Position numbers and translations under genes: made by a program. This document shows positions 55,196-63,919 of a stretch of 64,000 bases of DNA, in pieces (the first letter of the stretch is position 1; each line of letters opens with the position of its first letter). Source of the stretch: Meiothermus ruber DSM 1279 (lineage in GTDB: Bacteria; Deinococcota; Deinococci; Deinococcales; Thermaceae); assembly GCF_000024425.1 (NCBI RefSeq), contig NC_013946.1, forward strand, positions 1,736,001 to 1,800,000. Direction: 5' to 3'. Below the pieces are notes generated by a model. That model was not told the origin of the DNA and made no database searches. It was given only the letters and a program-made list of their open reading frames with translations.

Positions 55196-56772
55196 ATGGA
55201 GCTGGCATGGGTTGGAGCCGCCTATGGGTTGGGCTTGCTTGCAAGCCGTCTTGGACTGCCACCGCTGGTAGGCTACCTCGGGGCGGGCTTCACGCTGTGG
55301 GGTCTGGGCTACCAAAACAGCCCCTTACTGGAACAGATCGCCGATGTGGGCGTATTGCTGCTGCTTTTCACAGTCGGTCTGAAGCTCCGTTTTGCCAGTC
55401 TGGTGCGCCTGGAGGTGCTGGGCGTAGGGGGCCTTCACCTGGTGCTTTTCGGCCTGCTTCTGGGCCTGATTGGGCTTCTGTTGGGAATGGGCCCCAATGC
55501 CGCGCTCTTTTTAGGGATTGGACTGGCCTTCTCCAGCACGGTGCTGGCCGTGAAGCTGCTCGACGACCGCCGGGAGCTTTCCACCTTTCACGGGCGGGTG
55601 GCGGTTGGGATTCTGGTCTTGCAAGACCTGGTCGCGGTGGGCCTGCTGGCCTACGCGGGGGTCAAGAACCCCACGCCCTGGGCGCTGCTGCTGCTGGCCC
55701 TGCCCTTGCTGCGACCTTTGGTGGGTTGGATCCTGGAAAAAAGCGGCCACGATGAGCTCCTGTTGCTCTACGGCCTGGGCCTGGCCCTGGGGGGGCCAAC
55801 CTGGCCCAAAATCTGGGGGTATCGCCCGAGCTGGGTGCTTTGCTGATAGGGGCGGCCCTGGCCGGTCATCCGCAAACCTCGGAGTTGTCGCGCACCCTGT
55901 GGGGCCTGAAAGAGGCCTTCCTGGTGGCTTTTTTCCTGCAAATTGGGCTGATGGGTCTGCCCTCCCTCTCGGCACTCCCCCTGGCCCTGGTGTTTATACT
56001 CCTGCTCCCCCTCAAAGCCGCCCTCTTTTTTGTGTTGTTTGTCCTCTTCGGCCTGCGGGCCCGCACCGCTTTCGTGACCAGCGTGTCCCTGGGTAGCTAT
56101 AGCGAGTTTGCCCTGATCACCAGCGTGGCCGCCGTGGAGGCCGGCCTCTTACCGGAGTCCTGGGGTCAGTTGGTGGGCTTGGTGGTGGCGATCTCGCTGG
56201 CCCTGGCGGCCCCGCTCAACCGTTCGGTGCACACCCTGTTTCAGCGCTACGAGCGGTTCTTACTGCGCTTCGAGCGTAAAGGTTTGCACGCCGACGACGA
56301 ACCCACCAGCCTGGGCGGGGCCGAGTGGCTGGTGGTGGGCATGGGCCGCACGGGTGGGGCGGCTTACAAGATGCTGACCGGGCAGGGCTACCGGGTGCTG
56401 GGGCTCGACGCCGACGAGAGCAAGCTCGAGTTCCACCGGGCCAAAAACCGCCAGGTGCGCTATGGCGACGCCGAAGACCCCGAGCTATGGGAACGGATCG
56501 ATCTGGACGGGTTGCGCGGAGTGCTGCTGACCCTACCCGACCTCGAGGCCAAGCTTCGGGCCGCCCAGGGGCTCAAGCAGCGGGGCTTTTCGGGGGTCAT
56601 CGCCGCAACCAGCTATCACCGCGAAGAGGATCCACTCCTGCAAGAAGCCGGGGCCACCCTCATCTCCCGGCCCTTTGCCGAGGCCGGGGAGCGCCTGGCC
56701 GAACGGGCTCTGGGTATCAACCTGGTCGAAGAGGCAGAAGACCCCAAACCCACCGAGACTGCGGCCAGCTAA
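55196..56772 (+). pseudogene. Kef-type cation/proton antiporter split by a -1 frameshift at G7
   Basis: Two frames together encode one CPA2/Kef-type antiporter with a C-terminal TrkA-N (RCK) domain. Frame 1 (55196-55846) gives the first helices up to LLLLYGLGLALGG, then shifts into unrelated residues and stops at TGA 55844-55846. Frame 2 continues the family sequence from ANLAQNLGVSPELGALLIGA through to a TrkA-N domain (AEWLVVGMGRTGGAAY) and ends at 56772. The break is at seven G (55789-55795); eight would keep the frame. It may be a real mutation, phase-variable, slippage-expressed or a sequencing error. The downstream half has no good start codon, so it is unlikely to be translated alone. 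Confidence 0.85.
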
Positions 56773-56775
56773 GGG

Positions 56776-57453
56776 CTAGGCTTCGGGGCGTTCGGCCACT
56801 GTCCAGGCCTTTTTTCCTATGCCTGGCACCTTGCGCACTGTGAAGCCGGCTGCGGCCAGCGTGCGGCGAAAGCCCCCCGCTACCGAGTAGGTGGCCAGCC
56901 GCGCACCCCCTCGAGCGGCCGCAAATAGCTTGCTCAGAACACCAGGCTGCCAGGGCTCGGGGTTGACCTTGGGGCTGAAGGGGTCGAGGTAGACTGCAGT
57001 GGCCCAGCCGTTGGGGAAAAGGGCCTGTGTCACGTCTTCAAAACGCACCTCGAGCCGCCCCCAAGCCCCCTCCTGGCACAAAGACCCGCCGGGCGCTGCC
57101 GGCCAGCCCTCGAGGATACGGGCCCACACCTTCCGCGCCGCGACCGAAAGCGGCATCTCCACCGATGCCAGCACCTCCCTCGAGACCGGAAAAGCCTCGT
57201 AGCTTAGGTATTCTAGACACACCCCGCGCTGCAGGCAGTTCTCCAGCGTCGCCCGAAAATTAACCCCAAGCCCAAAGCCCACCTCGAGCACCCTTGGCGA
57301 CGGGTGCTGGTGGGTCTGGGTCAGCTTGAGGTACAGCTCGTTGGCCTGCATCCAGGCCCCGTAACGGGAACTGTACGATTCACCAAACGCTGGATGTACC
57401 AGGGTGAGCGAGCCATCCTCGGTGCGCAGGGGCTCGAAGGGTTCAGCTTTCAA
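56776..57453 (-). CDS. mnmD: tRNA 5-methylaminomethyl-2-thiouridine methyltransferase
   Basis: A 225-aa SAM-dependent methyltransferase of the DUF752/MnmC-N family: DGSLTLVHPAFGESYSSRYG, LEVGFGLGVNFRATLE (SAM-binding glycine motif) and VYLDPFSPKVNPEPW. It lacks the FAD oxidase half of MnmC, so it is the stand-alone MnmD type, which methylates nm5s2U34 of tRNA. It acts after MnmE/MnmG. The start is TTG at 57453 with AGGTG ahead, inside the end of the decarboxylase gene (11-nt overlap). Confidence 0.9.
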   Translation of the reverse strand: MKAEPFEPLRTEDGSLTLVHPAFGESYSSRYGAWMQANELYLKLTQTHQHPSPRVLEVGFGLGVNFRATLENCLQRGVCLEYLSYEAFPVSREVLASVEMPLSVAARKVWARILEGWPAAPGGSLCQEGAWGRLEVRFEDVTQALFPNGWATAVYLDPFSPKVNPEPWQPGVLSKLFAAARGGARLATYSVAGGFRRTLAAAGFTVRKVPGIGKKAWTVAERPEA

Positions 57454-58867
57454 TTTGCACCTTCTGGGCTTCCTGCTGCATCAGGGCCCACAGCGACTCC
57501 ACATGACGGCGTTCGGTGGACTCAGCTCCAATCGAGACCCGTACCATCCAGCGCCCTTTGAGCAGAGCCGGGGTCAGGAAGGCCCGGCCAGAACGGTTGA
57601 TGCGGGCCACCCAGTCCTGGGTGTGCCGATCCACCTGCGCTGGGCTCAGGCCGGCAGGGTTGTAGCGCAGGCACAGGGTCTGAAGCGGCACCGGCGCCAG
57701 CAGCTCCCAGCCGGGGGTCTGGCGAACCTGGGCCTCGAGCCAGCGGGCATTGGCTATATCACGCCTTAGCCGGGCTTGCAGGCCCTCGACCCCTTGGTCG
57801 AGCAGGGTGAACCAGATCTTCAGGGCCCGGAAGCGCCGCCCCAACGGGATTCCCCAGTCTTTGTAGTTTTTTACCTGACCATCGGCTGTCGAGTGCAGGT
57901 AGGAGGGGTTGGTGGACATGGCCCGGATCAGATGCTCGGGCGCACGCACGTAGTAGAGCGAGCAGTCGAAAGCCACCCCCAGCCACTTGTGGGGGTTGAT
58001 GGCGATGGAGTCGGCGTGCTCGATGCCGTCCCACAGGCCCCGGCACTCCGGCAGAATCATGGCCGCACCGGCCATGGCTGCATCCACGTGCAGCCAGAGA
58101 CCATACTTCCGGCACAGTTCGGCAATGGCCCGCACCGGATCGATGGCGGTGGTGTTGGTCGTACCCACCGCCGCCACCACCGCGCAGGGCCTGCGGCCCT
58201 CGGCCAGGTCGCGCTCTATGGCGGCCTCGAGCAGGTCTGCACGCATGGCATGGTCTTCGTCGGTCTCGATAAGGCGCAGGTTCTCGCGCCCAAAACCGGC
58301 CAGCAAAGCCGCCTTGGGCACCGAGCTGTGGGCCTGGTCGGAGACGTACACGGTAAGAGGCCGGGCCTCGGCCTGCAGCCCACCCCGATCCTGGGACTGA
58401 TCCGTCGCCCACTCCCGGGCGGTCAGCAGCGCAACCAGCGTACCGGTGGAGGCGGTATCCTGAATGACCCCTTGAAAGCAATCGGGCAGGCCAAACATCT
58501 GGCGCAGCCAGTCGGTCATAACCTCCTCAACCTCGGTCAGGGCCGGGCTGGCCTGCCAGGTGATGCCGGTCTGGCCCAGTCCGGTAGCCACCAGATCGGC
58601 CAGCACCGAAGAGAGCGGCGCGTTGGAGGGAAACCAGGCATAAAAATTGGGACTTTGCCAATGGGTCAGACCCGGGAATAAGGCCCTGAGCCCCTCCTGC
58701 ACCCCTGCCAGTCCCACGGCCTGTGCGGGCGGTGAAGCCGGAAACAGGGCTTTGATGCTTCCGGGTGAAGCTTGCGACATTACCGGCAGGGCCTCGAGGC
58801 TTGCGCGATACTCAGCGATGAAATCAATCAATTGGTACCCCAGGCGTCTGAACTCTTCGGGTGTCAT
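57443..58867 (-). CDS. PLP-dependent group II decarboxylase (aromatic amino acid type)
   Basis: A 474-aa fold-type I enzyme. N-terminus MTPEEFRRLGYQLIDFIAEY, HWQSPNFYAWFPSN, DTASTGTLVALLTARE, WLHVDAAMAGAAM (Asp that contacts PLP) and the PLP lysine in INPHKWLGVAFDCS near residue 290. These are the marks of DOPA/aromatic-L-amino-acid decarboxylases (tryptophan, tyrosine or phenylalanine to amines). The start at 58867 lies 8 nt behind TAGATT, so leaderless. It is co-transcribed with mnmD, which need not imply shared function. Confidence 0.88.
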   Translation of the reverse strand: MTPEEFRRLGYQLIDFIAEYRASLEALPVMSQASPGSIKALFPASPPAQAVGLAGVQEGLRALFPGLTHWQSPNFYAWFPSNAPLSSVLADLVATGLGQTGITWQASPALTEVEEVMTDWLRQMFGLPDCFQGVIQDTASTGTLVALLTAREWATDQSQDRGGLQAEARPLTVYVSDQAHSSVPKAALLAGFGRENLRLIETDEDHAMRADLLEAAIERDLAEGRRPCAVVAAVGTTNTTAIDPVRAIAELCRKYGLWLHVDAAMAGAAMILPECRGLWDGIEHADSIAINPHKWLGVAFDCSLYYVRAPEHLIRAMSTNPSYLHSTADGQVKNYKDWGIPLGRRFRALKIWFTLLDQGVEGLQARLRRDIANARWLEAQVRQTPGWELLAPVPLQTLCLRYNPAGLSPAQVDRHTQDWVARINRSGRAFLTPALLKGRWMVRVSIGAESTERRHVESLWALMQQEAQKVQIES

Positions 58868-58875
58868 ACAGCTTA

Positions 58876-58881
58876 AATCTA
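58876..58881 (-). promoter_or_regulatory. Leaderless -10 box of the decarboxylase gene
   Basis: TAGATT on the minus strand, 8 nt before the ATG at 58867. Confidence 0.4.
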
Positions 58882-59039
58882 ACCCAATGCGACAAAACCA
58901 GCCCCACAATATGGAAGCCCGCCTCCACTTCGCTCAACCCACCCACCCCGCGGTTGGTAAAGCCTGGCTCAAGGTGAATCCCAAGATTCCTTTAGCCATG
59001 GCTCAAAACTAGCCCTATACGGCCACCTAGCCTGAAAAC

Positions 59040-60665
59040 ATGGCACCATTCCGACTGCTCATTCTGCTTCTAACCCTGCTGGTCGCGCCTGCGCAGGCCC
59101 GACCCCCCACAGTGGAGGTGATTGTGGAGCTTGATGGGCCAGCGCTGCCCAAAGGGCAGGCTAAAGCAGAGTTAATGCGCCTGCTGAAGACCCATTTGGG
59201 GCAGGCCGAAGGGCGGCTGCGCATCAAAGCCAGCAAAGGCTTCTGGGCCAGCCAAAGTCTTCTGGTGCGCCTGCCCGCATCGGAGGTCAAACGCCTGGCC
59301 CAGGTACCCGGCGTGCGGCGGGTTTACCCCAACCGCACCGTCCAGCTCGGCCAGCCGGTCGCCAGGGCGCTCTCCGACACGGTTGGCGGTGGCAGCAGCT
59401 GGGCCCTGGCCCACATCGGCGCACCCAGCCTGTGGGCTGCGGGAATGCGAGGCCAGGGCATCCGCATCGGCCATCTGGACACCGGCGTCGATGCCGCACA
59501 CCCCGATTTACGAGGCAAAATCGTGGCTTTTGCCGAAGTGAGCGCCGATGGCGTAGCCCGCGTCGCCGAACCCTACGATTCCTCTTTGCATGGCACCTAT
59601 ACAGCCGGCCTGCTGGTGGGTAACCACGTGGGCGTCGCCCCAGAGGCGCGCCTGGTTTCGGCGCTGGTGCTGCCGGGCGGCTACGGCACACTGGCCCAGG
59701 TACTGGGCGGCCTGGACTGGGTGCTCGAACAGAACGTGCATATCGTTTCGATGTCGCTGGGCCTCGAGGGTACCCAGAACGAGTTCGTACCTGTGATCGA
59801 GCGCATGAGGCAGATGGGCGTGCTACCGGTGTTCGCCATTGGCAACTCCGGTGGGGCCCCGGCCACCCCTGGCAACATGCCGGGGGTACTGGGCATCGGT
59901 GCTATAGACTCCGCCAATCGGGTGGCCGGCTTCAGCAGCCGCGGTGAGGTGCGCTGGGGTACCCCCTACAACACCGTGGTGCAAAAACCCGATCTGGTCG
60001 CACCAGGGGTGGACGTGCGCTCGAGCATCCCCGGTGGGCGGTACATGTCCATGAGCGGCACCTCGGTGAGCACCGCCATTGCTGCCGGCGGTGCGGCTTT
60101 GTTGATGTCCGGGGGCTTCAAGGCCGAGCAGGTACGGCAGGCTTTGCTCAACTCGGCGCTACCCCTATCGGCCACCGGTAGTGGGAAGGGTGCGATTCGG
60201 CTGGGCGATGCCCTGGCCGCACTGAAACCCGCGCCGCCGGATAGCCCTCCGGCAGCAAAACCACCCACCCCCCTCAAAACCGCCCTGTTGGTAATCGAAA
60301 CCCCCGAGACTGCGGCGATCCAAAAAGCCCTGGAGGCGCTGGAGCTTAGCAGCACGGTGGTGCAGGCCAGCCCCGACAAGCGGCCCGGGGCTGGAGAAAT
60401 TGCGCAATACCCGCTGGTTGTCTGGGTGCTACCACCCGACTGGAGCCAGCGCTGGCCGGAGGCCCAGCGTAAGATGCTGCGGGCCTACGTGGAGCAGGGC
60501 GGCCGCCTGGTGCTTATAGCCAGCTATCCCGGCCAACAACCCCTGGCGGAGTCCAGTACCTTTGGCAAGGGCCGGGCCAGCTTTGTAAGCGGCGACCTGG
60601 ACAGCCTGAGCCTCGAGCAGCGCACCCAGGCCCTGCGGGGTGTAATCCAGCAGATTCTGCGCTGA
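59040..60665 (+). CDS. Secreted subtilisin-like serine protease (S8)
   Basis: A 541-aa subtilase. Signal peptide at residues 1-20 (cleavage after AQA), an inhibitor-I9-like propeptide to about residue 100, then the S8 domain with Asp147 (HLDTGVD), His184 (SLHGTYTAG), oxyanion Asn269 (IGNSGG) and Ser342 (SGTSVSTA). A proline-rich linker near residue 400 leads to a C-terminal domain of about 130 residues that looks like a GATase/ThuA-like sensor fold but is unassigned. It should mature outside the cytoplasm. No ribosome site is evident at the ATG. Confidence 0.9.
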   Translation: MAPFRLLILLLTLLVAPAQARPPTVEVIVELDGPALPKGQAKAELMRLLKTHLGQAEGRLRIKASKGFWASQSLLVRLPASEVKRLAQVPGVRRVYPNRTVQLGQPVARALSDTVGGGSSWALAHIGAPSLWAAGMRGQGIRIGHLDTGVDAAHPDLRGKIVAFAEVSADGVARVAEPYDSSLHGTYTAGLLVGNHVGVAPEARLVSALVLPGGYGTLAQVLGGLDWVLEQNVHIVSMSLGLEGTQNEFVPVIERMRQMGVLPVFAIGNSGGAPATPGNMPGVLGIGAIDSANRVAGFSSRGEVRWGTPYNTVVQKPDLVAPGVDVRSSIPGGRYMSMSGTSVSTAIAAGGAALLMSGGFKAEQVRQALLNSALPLSATGSGKGAIRLGDALAALKPAPPDSPPAAKPPTPLKTALLVIETPETAAIQKALEALELSSTVVQASPDKRPGAGEIAQYPLVVWVLPPDWSQRWPEAQRKMLRAYVEQGGRLVLIASYPGQQPLAESSTFGKGRASFVSGDLDSLSLEQRTQALRGVIQQILR

Positions 60666-60808
60666 GCCCTGGCATGGCGCCCCCCACCAGGCCTCGGCAC
60701 TCCACTTCAAGGCTTGCTTTTCTATACGTTCTTTCTTTCACGATATATCGCTTGTGAACAAAATCTGCATTTGCCGCACGCACCCTGGGCTTTTGGCCTC
60801 CTGGGCGT

Positions 60809-60814
60809 TAGCAT
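60809..60814 (+). promoter_or_regulatory. Leaderless -10 box of the racemase operon
   Basis: TAGCAT, 6 nt before the ATG at 60821. No -35 box seen. Confidence 0.35.
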
Positions 60815-60820
60815 ACGGGC

Positions 60821-61933
60821 ATGAAAATTGAAGCCGCTGAACTCCGTCTCATCTCCCTACCGCTCAAGTTTCGCTTCGAAACCTCCTTTGGGGTGCAGAC
60901 CCAGCGCCACATCATCGTGCTCACCCTGTATGGCGAGGGCCTCGAGGGTTACGCCGAGACCGTGATGGAGTACACCCCCCACTACCGGGAGGAGACCATC
61001 CCAGGGGCCTGGGCGCTTTTGCAGGAGCTTTTGATTCCCAAGGTGCTGGGCAAAGACTTTGCCAACCCCGAGCAGCTCTGGGGTGAGATAGCCGGCTTCA
61101 GGGGCAACAAGATGACCAAGGCCGCCCTCGAGATGGCCTTCTGGGATCTGTGGTGCAAAAGCCTGGGGCAGCCCCTCTGGAAGGTGCTGGGTGGGGTGCG
61201 CACGGAGATTCCGGTGGGCATCAGCCTGGGCATCGAGCCCAGCCTCGAGGCCACCCTCGAGAAGGTGGGCCAGGGGCTGGCCCAGGGCTACAAGCGCATC
61301 AAACTGAAAATAAAGCCCGGCTGGGACGTCAAGCTGGCCCTGGCGGTGCGCGAGGCCTACCCCGAGGCCAACCTCACCGTGGACGCCAACTCGGCCTACA
61401 GCCTCAACGATATCGCCACCTTCAAGGCCCTGGATGCCGCCCGGCTCGACTACATCGAACAGCCCCTGGCCTTCGACGATATCCTCGACCACGCCAAGCT
61501 ACAGGCGGCCATCTCCACCTCCATCTGCCTGGACGAGTCCATCACCTCGCCCGAGGATGCCCGCAAAGCCCTGGAGATCGGGGCCGGGCGGGTGATTAAC
61601 CTCAAGCCGGGGCGGGTGGGGGGCATTCTGGCCAGCCGCAAAATCCACGACATCACCCAGAGCTACGGCCTGCCGGTCTGGATGGGCGGGATGCTGGAGG
61701 CCGGCATTGGCCGGGCCGCCAACATTCACGTGGCCACCCTGCCCATGTTCATCAAGCCCGGCGATACCAGCAGCGCCAGCCGCTACTGGCAGGAGGACAT
61801 CATCGAAGAGCCGCTCGAGGCCACCGGCGGCCTGATGCCCGTGCCGCAGGGGCCCGGCCTGGGCGTGACCCTCAAGCGCGACTTGATTCAAAGCCTCACC
61901 GAGAAGTCGGCCTATATCGGCAAAAGCATCTGA
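60821..61933 (+). CDS. N-acylamino acid racemase / o-succinylbenzoate synthase family enolase
   Basis: A 370-aa enolase-superfamily protein of the muconate-lactonizing subgroup. Catalytic lysines in KLKIKPGW (KxK) and NLKPGRVGG; metal ligands in VDANSAY, YIEQPL and CLDESI. The sequence fits the NSAR/OSBS family, whose members racemise N-succinylamino acids, make o-succinylbenzoate, or both. The next gene is a COG3375 acetyltransferase, the known partner in converting D- to L-amino acids through N-succinyl intermediates. Thermus makes menaquinone by the futalosine route, so the racemase role is favoured. Confidence 0.88.
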   Translation: MKIEAAELRLISLPLKFRFETSFGVQTQRHIIVLTLYGEGLEGYAETVMEYTPHYREETIPGAWALLQELLIPKVLGKDFANPEQLWGEIAGFRGNKMTKAALEMAFWDLWCKSLGQPLWKVLGGVRTEIPVGISLGIEPSLEATLEKVGQGLAQGYKRIKLKIKPGWDVKLALAVREAYPEANLTVDANSAYSLNDIATFKALDAARLDYIEQPLAFDDILDHAKLQAAISTSICLDESITSPEDARKALEIGAGRVINLKPGRVGGILASRKIHDITQSYGLPVWMGGMLEAGIGRAANIHVATLPMFIKPGDTSSASRYWQEDIIEEPLEATGGLMPVPQGPGLGVTLKRDLIQSLTEKSAYIGKSI

Positions 61934-61941
61934 GTGCGCCT

Positions 61942-62781
61942 ATGCAAGTGGTGATTCGTGAACTGCACGAACCCGAGGAAATCATGCAGATTCCCCGGCT
62001 CGAGCAGGCCATCTGGAACGACCCCAACGACACCATCCGCAGCGGCACGCTGATGGCCCTGGTGCACGAGGGGGCCTTGCTGGCGGGGGCCTATCTCCAG
62101 GAGCCCAACGCCCCCGAACGGCTGGTGGGCTTTATCTTTGGCTTTCCCACTAACCGCCCCACCGACCACCACTCGCACATGGCCGGGGTTTTGCCGGAGT
62201 TCCAGGGCAGCCAGATTGGGCTGCTGCTAAAGCGCTACCAGCGCGACTGGGCCCTCAGCAAAGGCTACGAGCGGGTGGTCTGGACCTTCGACCCGCTGCG
62301 GGGGCTCAACGCCCATTTCAACCTGCGCAAACTGGGGGCCACCTTCCACCGCTACATCCCCAACTGCTACGGGCCCATGGGCGGTATCAACGCCGGGGCC
62401 CCTTCCGACCGGGCCTATGCGGTGTGGGAGCTGCGCACCCCAAGGGTGTTTCAGCGGATGTATGCCCCCGCACCCACCCCGGAGGTAGCGGGGCTTCCAC
62501 TCGCCAACCGCCTCGAGCAGCAGGTGCCCGTGGAGGCCTACCTGGGCCTGAGCGACCCAAGAATCCTGGTGCAGATTCCCGAAGACTGGGGCCATATTTT
62601 GCAAACCGACCCCGCGCTGGCCCTGGCGTGGCGGATGCACAGCCGCGAGGTATTCGGGCATTACTTTGCCCGGGGCTACCGCGCCGTAGACTTTGTGCGC
62701 GGCCCCAACCGCTACCTGCTGGAGCGGGTGGCCGGCAACCACCCGCCCAGCCCATCCTTTGGAGGCAACCCTGAACCTTAA
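61942..62781 (+). CDS. COG3375-type GNAT acyltransferase
   Basis: A 279-aa protein whose first 150 residues form a GNAT fold (VGFIFGFPT, HMAGVLPEFQGSQIGLLLKR, GYERVVWTFDPLRGLNAHFN). In Geobacillus a homologue next to N-succinylamino acid racemase transfers a succinyl group to D-amino acids. It starts 8 nt after the racemase gene and overlaps the next gene, so all three are one unit. The acyl donor (succinyl- or acetyl-CoA) is inferred from that parallel. Confidence 0.8.
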   Translation: MQVVIRELHEPEEIMQIPRLEQAIWNDPNDTIRSGTLMALVHEGALLAGAYLQEPNAPERLVGFIFGFPTNRPTDHHSHMAGVLPEFQGSQIGLLLKRYQRDWALSKGYERVVWTFDPLRGLNAHFNLRKLGATFHRYIPNCYGPMGGINAGAPSDRAYAVWELRTPRVFQRMYAPAPTPEVAGLPLANRLEQQVPVEAYLGLSDPRILVQIPEDWGHILQTDPALALAWRMHSREVFGHYFARGYRAVDFVRGPNRYLLERVAGNHPPSPSFGGNPEP

Positions 62782-63880
62782 ACCCGAAATCTGGACGGCC
62801 GACGTGGTGTACGCGGGTTTTGGCACCCCCATGCTCGAGGGCGGCCTGGTGGTGGTGGGCGGCCACGTGACCGCCGTGGGCCCCCTATCCGAGCTACGAC
62901 AAAGCCACCCAGACGCGCCGCTTGTGCACAAAGGCAAGGCCCTCACGCCCCCGGTGGTCAACGCCCACACCCACCTGGACTTATCCACGGTGCCCTACTT
63001 TCGCGGAACCTACCCCAACTTTATCCAGCACGTGATTGAGCATGGCCCATGGCGCACCGTGGAGGCGGCCGCACGGGGCCTGGGTGAGCTTCAGGCGCTG
63101 GGGGTGGGTGGCTTTGGGGATATCGCCTACAAGCCAGAGGTTGTGGAGTGGCTGGTAGCGCACAGTTCCCTACCCGGGGTGGTGTATCTGGAAGTGATCA
63201 ACCGCAACCCCGATCAGGCCGATTCGGTAGCGCGCAAAATAGCCGTGCAGTTGTCGAGCTGGCGCCAGCGCAACAGCCTCATCCGGGTGGGCATCTCACC
63301 CCACACGCCCTACAACGTGAGCGCCGGGCTGCTCAAGAAGCTGGTCGAGATCGCCAGGCTCGAGGGCTTTCCCATGCAGATGCACGTGGCCGAAAGCCTC
63401 GAGGAAACGGTTTTGATGACGCAGGGCGCTGGGGCACTACAGGAAATCCCCATGCGGTATGGTTTTCCTGCCTACCAGGAGGTTCCCGGCCTGACCCCTG
63501 TGCGCTACCTGGCCGAACTGGGGGTGCTGGGGCCGCACCTGACGATTGTGCACGGCGTGCAGGTGGACGAGGAAGAGGTGCAGATGCTGGCCCAGTCGGG
63601 CACCCGCATCGTCACCTGCCCGCGCAGCAACCAGGGACTGGCGTGCGGCCAGATGCCCTGGGAACTGTACCTGAAGCACCGCCTCGAGCCCGCCCTGGGT
63701 ACCGACTCGCGCAGCAGCAGCCCCGACCTGGACGTGCGCAACGAGGCCCTTTTCCTGTGGAACCAGGTGGATCCCAGGGTGCTGGTGCGGGCCGCCACCC
63801 GCAACGGCTACCGGGTGCTGGGGCTCGAGCCGCCTCGCATTACCCGCGGAACACCGGTTTCACAGGTACAATCCTGGTAG
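62771..63880 (+). CDS. Amidohydrolase-superfamily metalloenzyme
   Basis: About 369 aa. The metal-binding HxH is in NAHTHLDLSTVPY; further ligands are in MQMHVAESLEE and IVHGVQV, and the catalytic Asp in LGTDSRSSSPDLDV. The pattern is of the aminodeoxyfutalosine deaminase/chlorohydrolase group (ATZ/TRZ-like). In this operon it could remove an acyl or amino group from the racemase product, or act in the futalosine route. No ATG or GTG fits. CTG at 62771 has GGAGG 5 nt upstream (62761-62765), and TTG at 62759 has none. The N-terminal residues NLKPEIWTADVVYAGFG fit the family's small beta domain. Confidence 0.82.
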   Translation: MNLKPEIWTADVVYAGFGTPMLEGGLVVVGGHVTAVGPLSELRQSHPDAPLVHKGKALTPPVVNAHTHLDLSTVPYFRGTYPNFIQHVIEHGPWRTVEAAARGLGELQALGVGGFGDIAYKPEVVEWLVAHSSLPGVVYLEVINRNPDQADSVARKIAVQLSSWRQRNSLIRVGISPHTPYNVSAGLLKKLVEIARLEGFPMQMHVAESLEETVLMTQGAGALQEIPMRYGFPAYQEVPGLTPVRYLAELGVLGPHLTIVHGVQVDEEEVQMLAQSGTRIVTCPRSNQGLACGQMPWELYLKHRLEPALGTDSRSSSPDLDVRNEALFLWNQVDPRVLVRAATRNGYRVLGLEPPRITRGTPVSQVQSW

Positions 63881-63919
63881 TGGCCCCGCAGGGCCAGACC
63901 GCCCAACGCGCAGTGCACT

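Noticed and set aside
55840-56772. A separate gene for the downstream half of the antiporter
   Set aside because: It would begin with a TTG in the middle of a membrane helix without a ribosome site, and its sequence continues the upstream frame after one added G.
60821-61933. Naming this gene menC for menaquinone synthesis
   Set aside because: No other men gene is adjacent, Thermus relatives use the futalosine pathway, and the neighbouring COG3375 acyltransferase is the hallmark of the N-acylamino acid racemase context.
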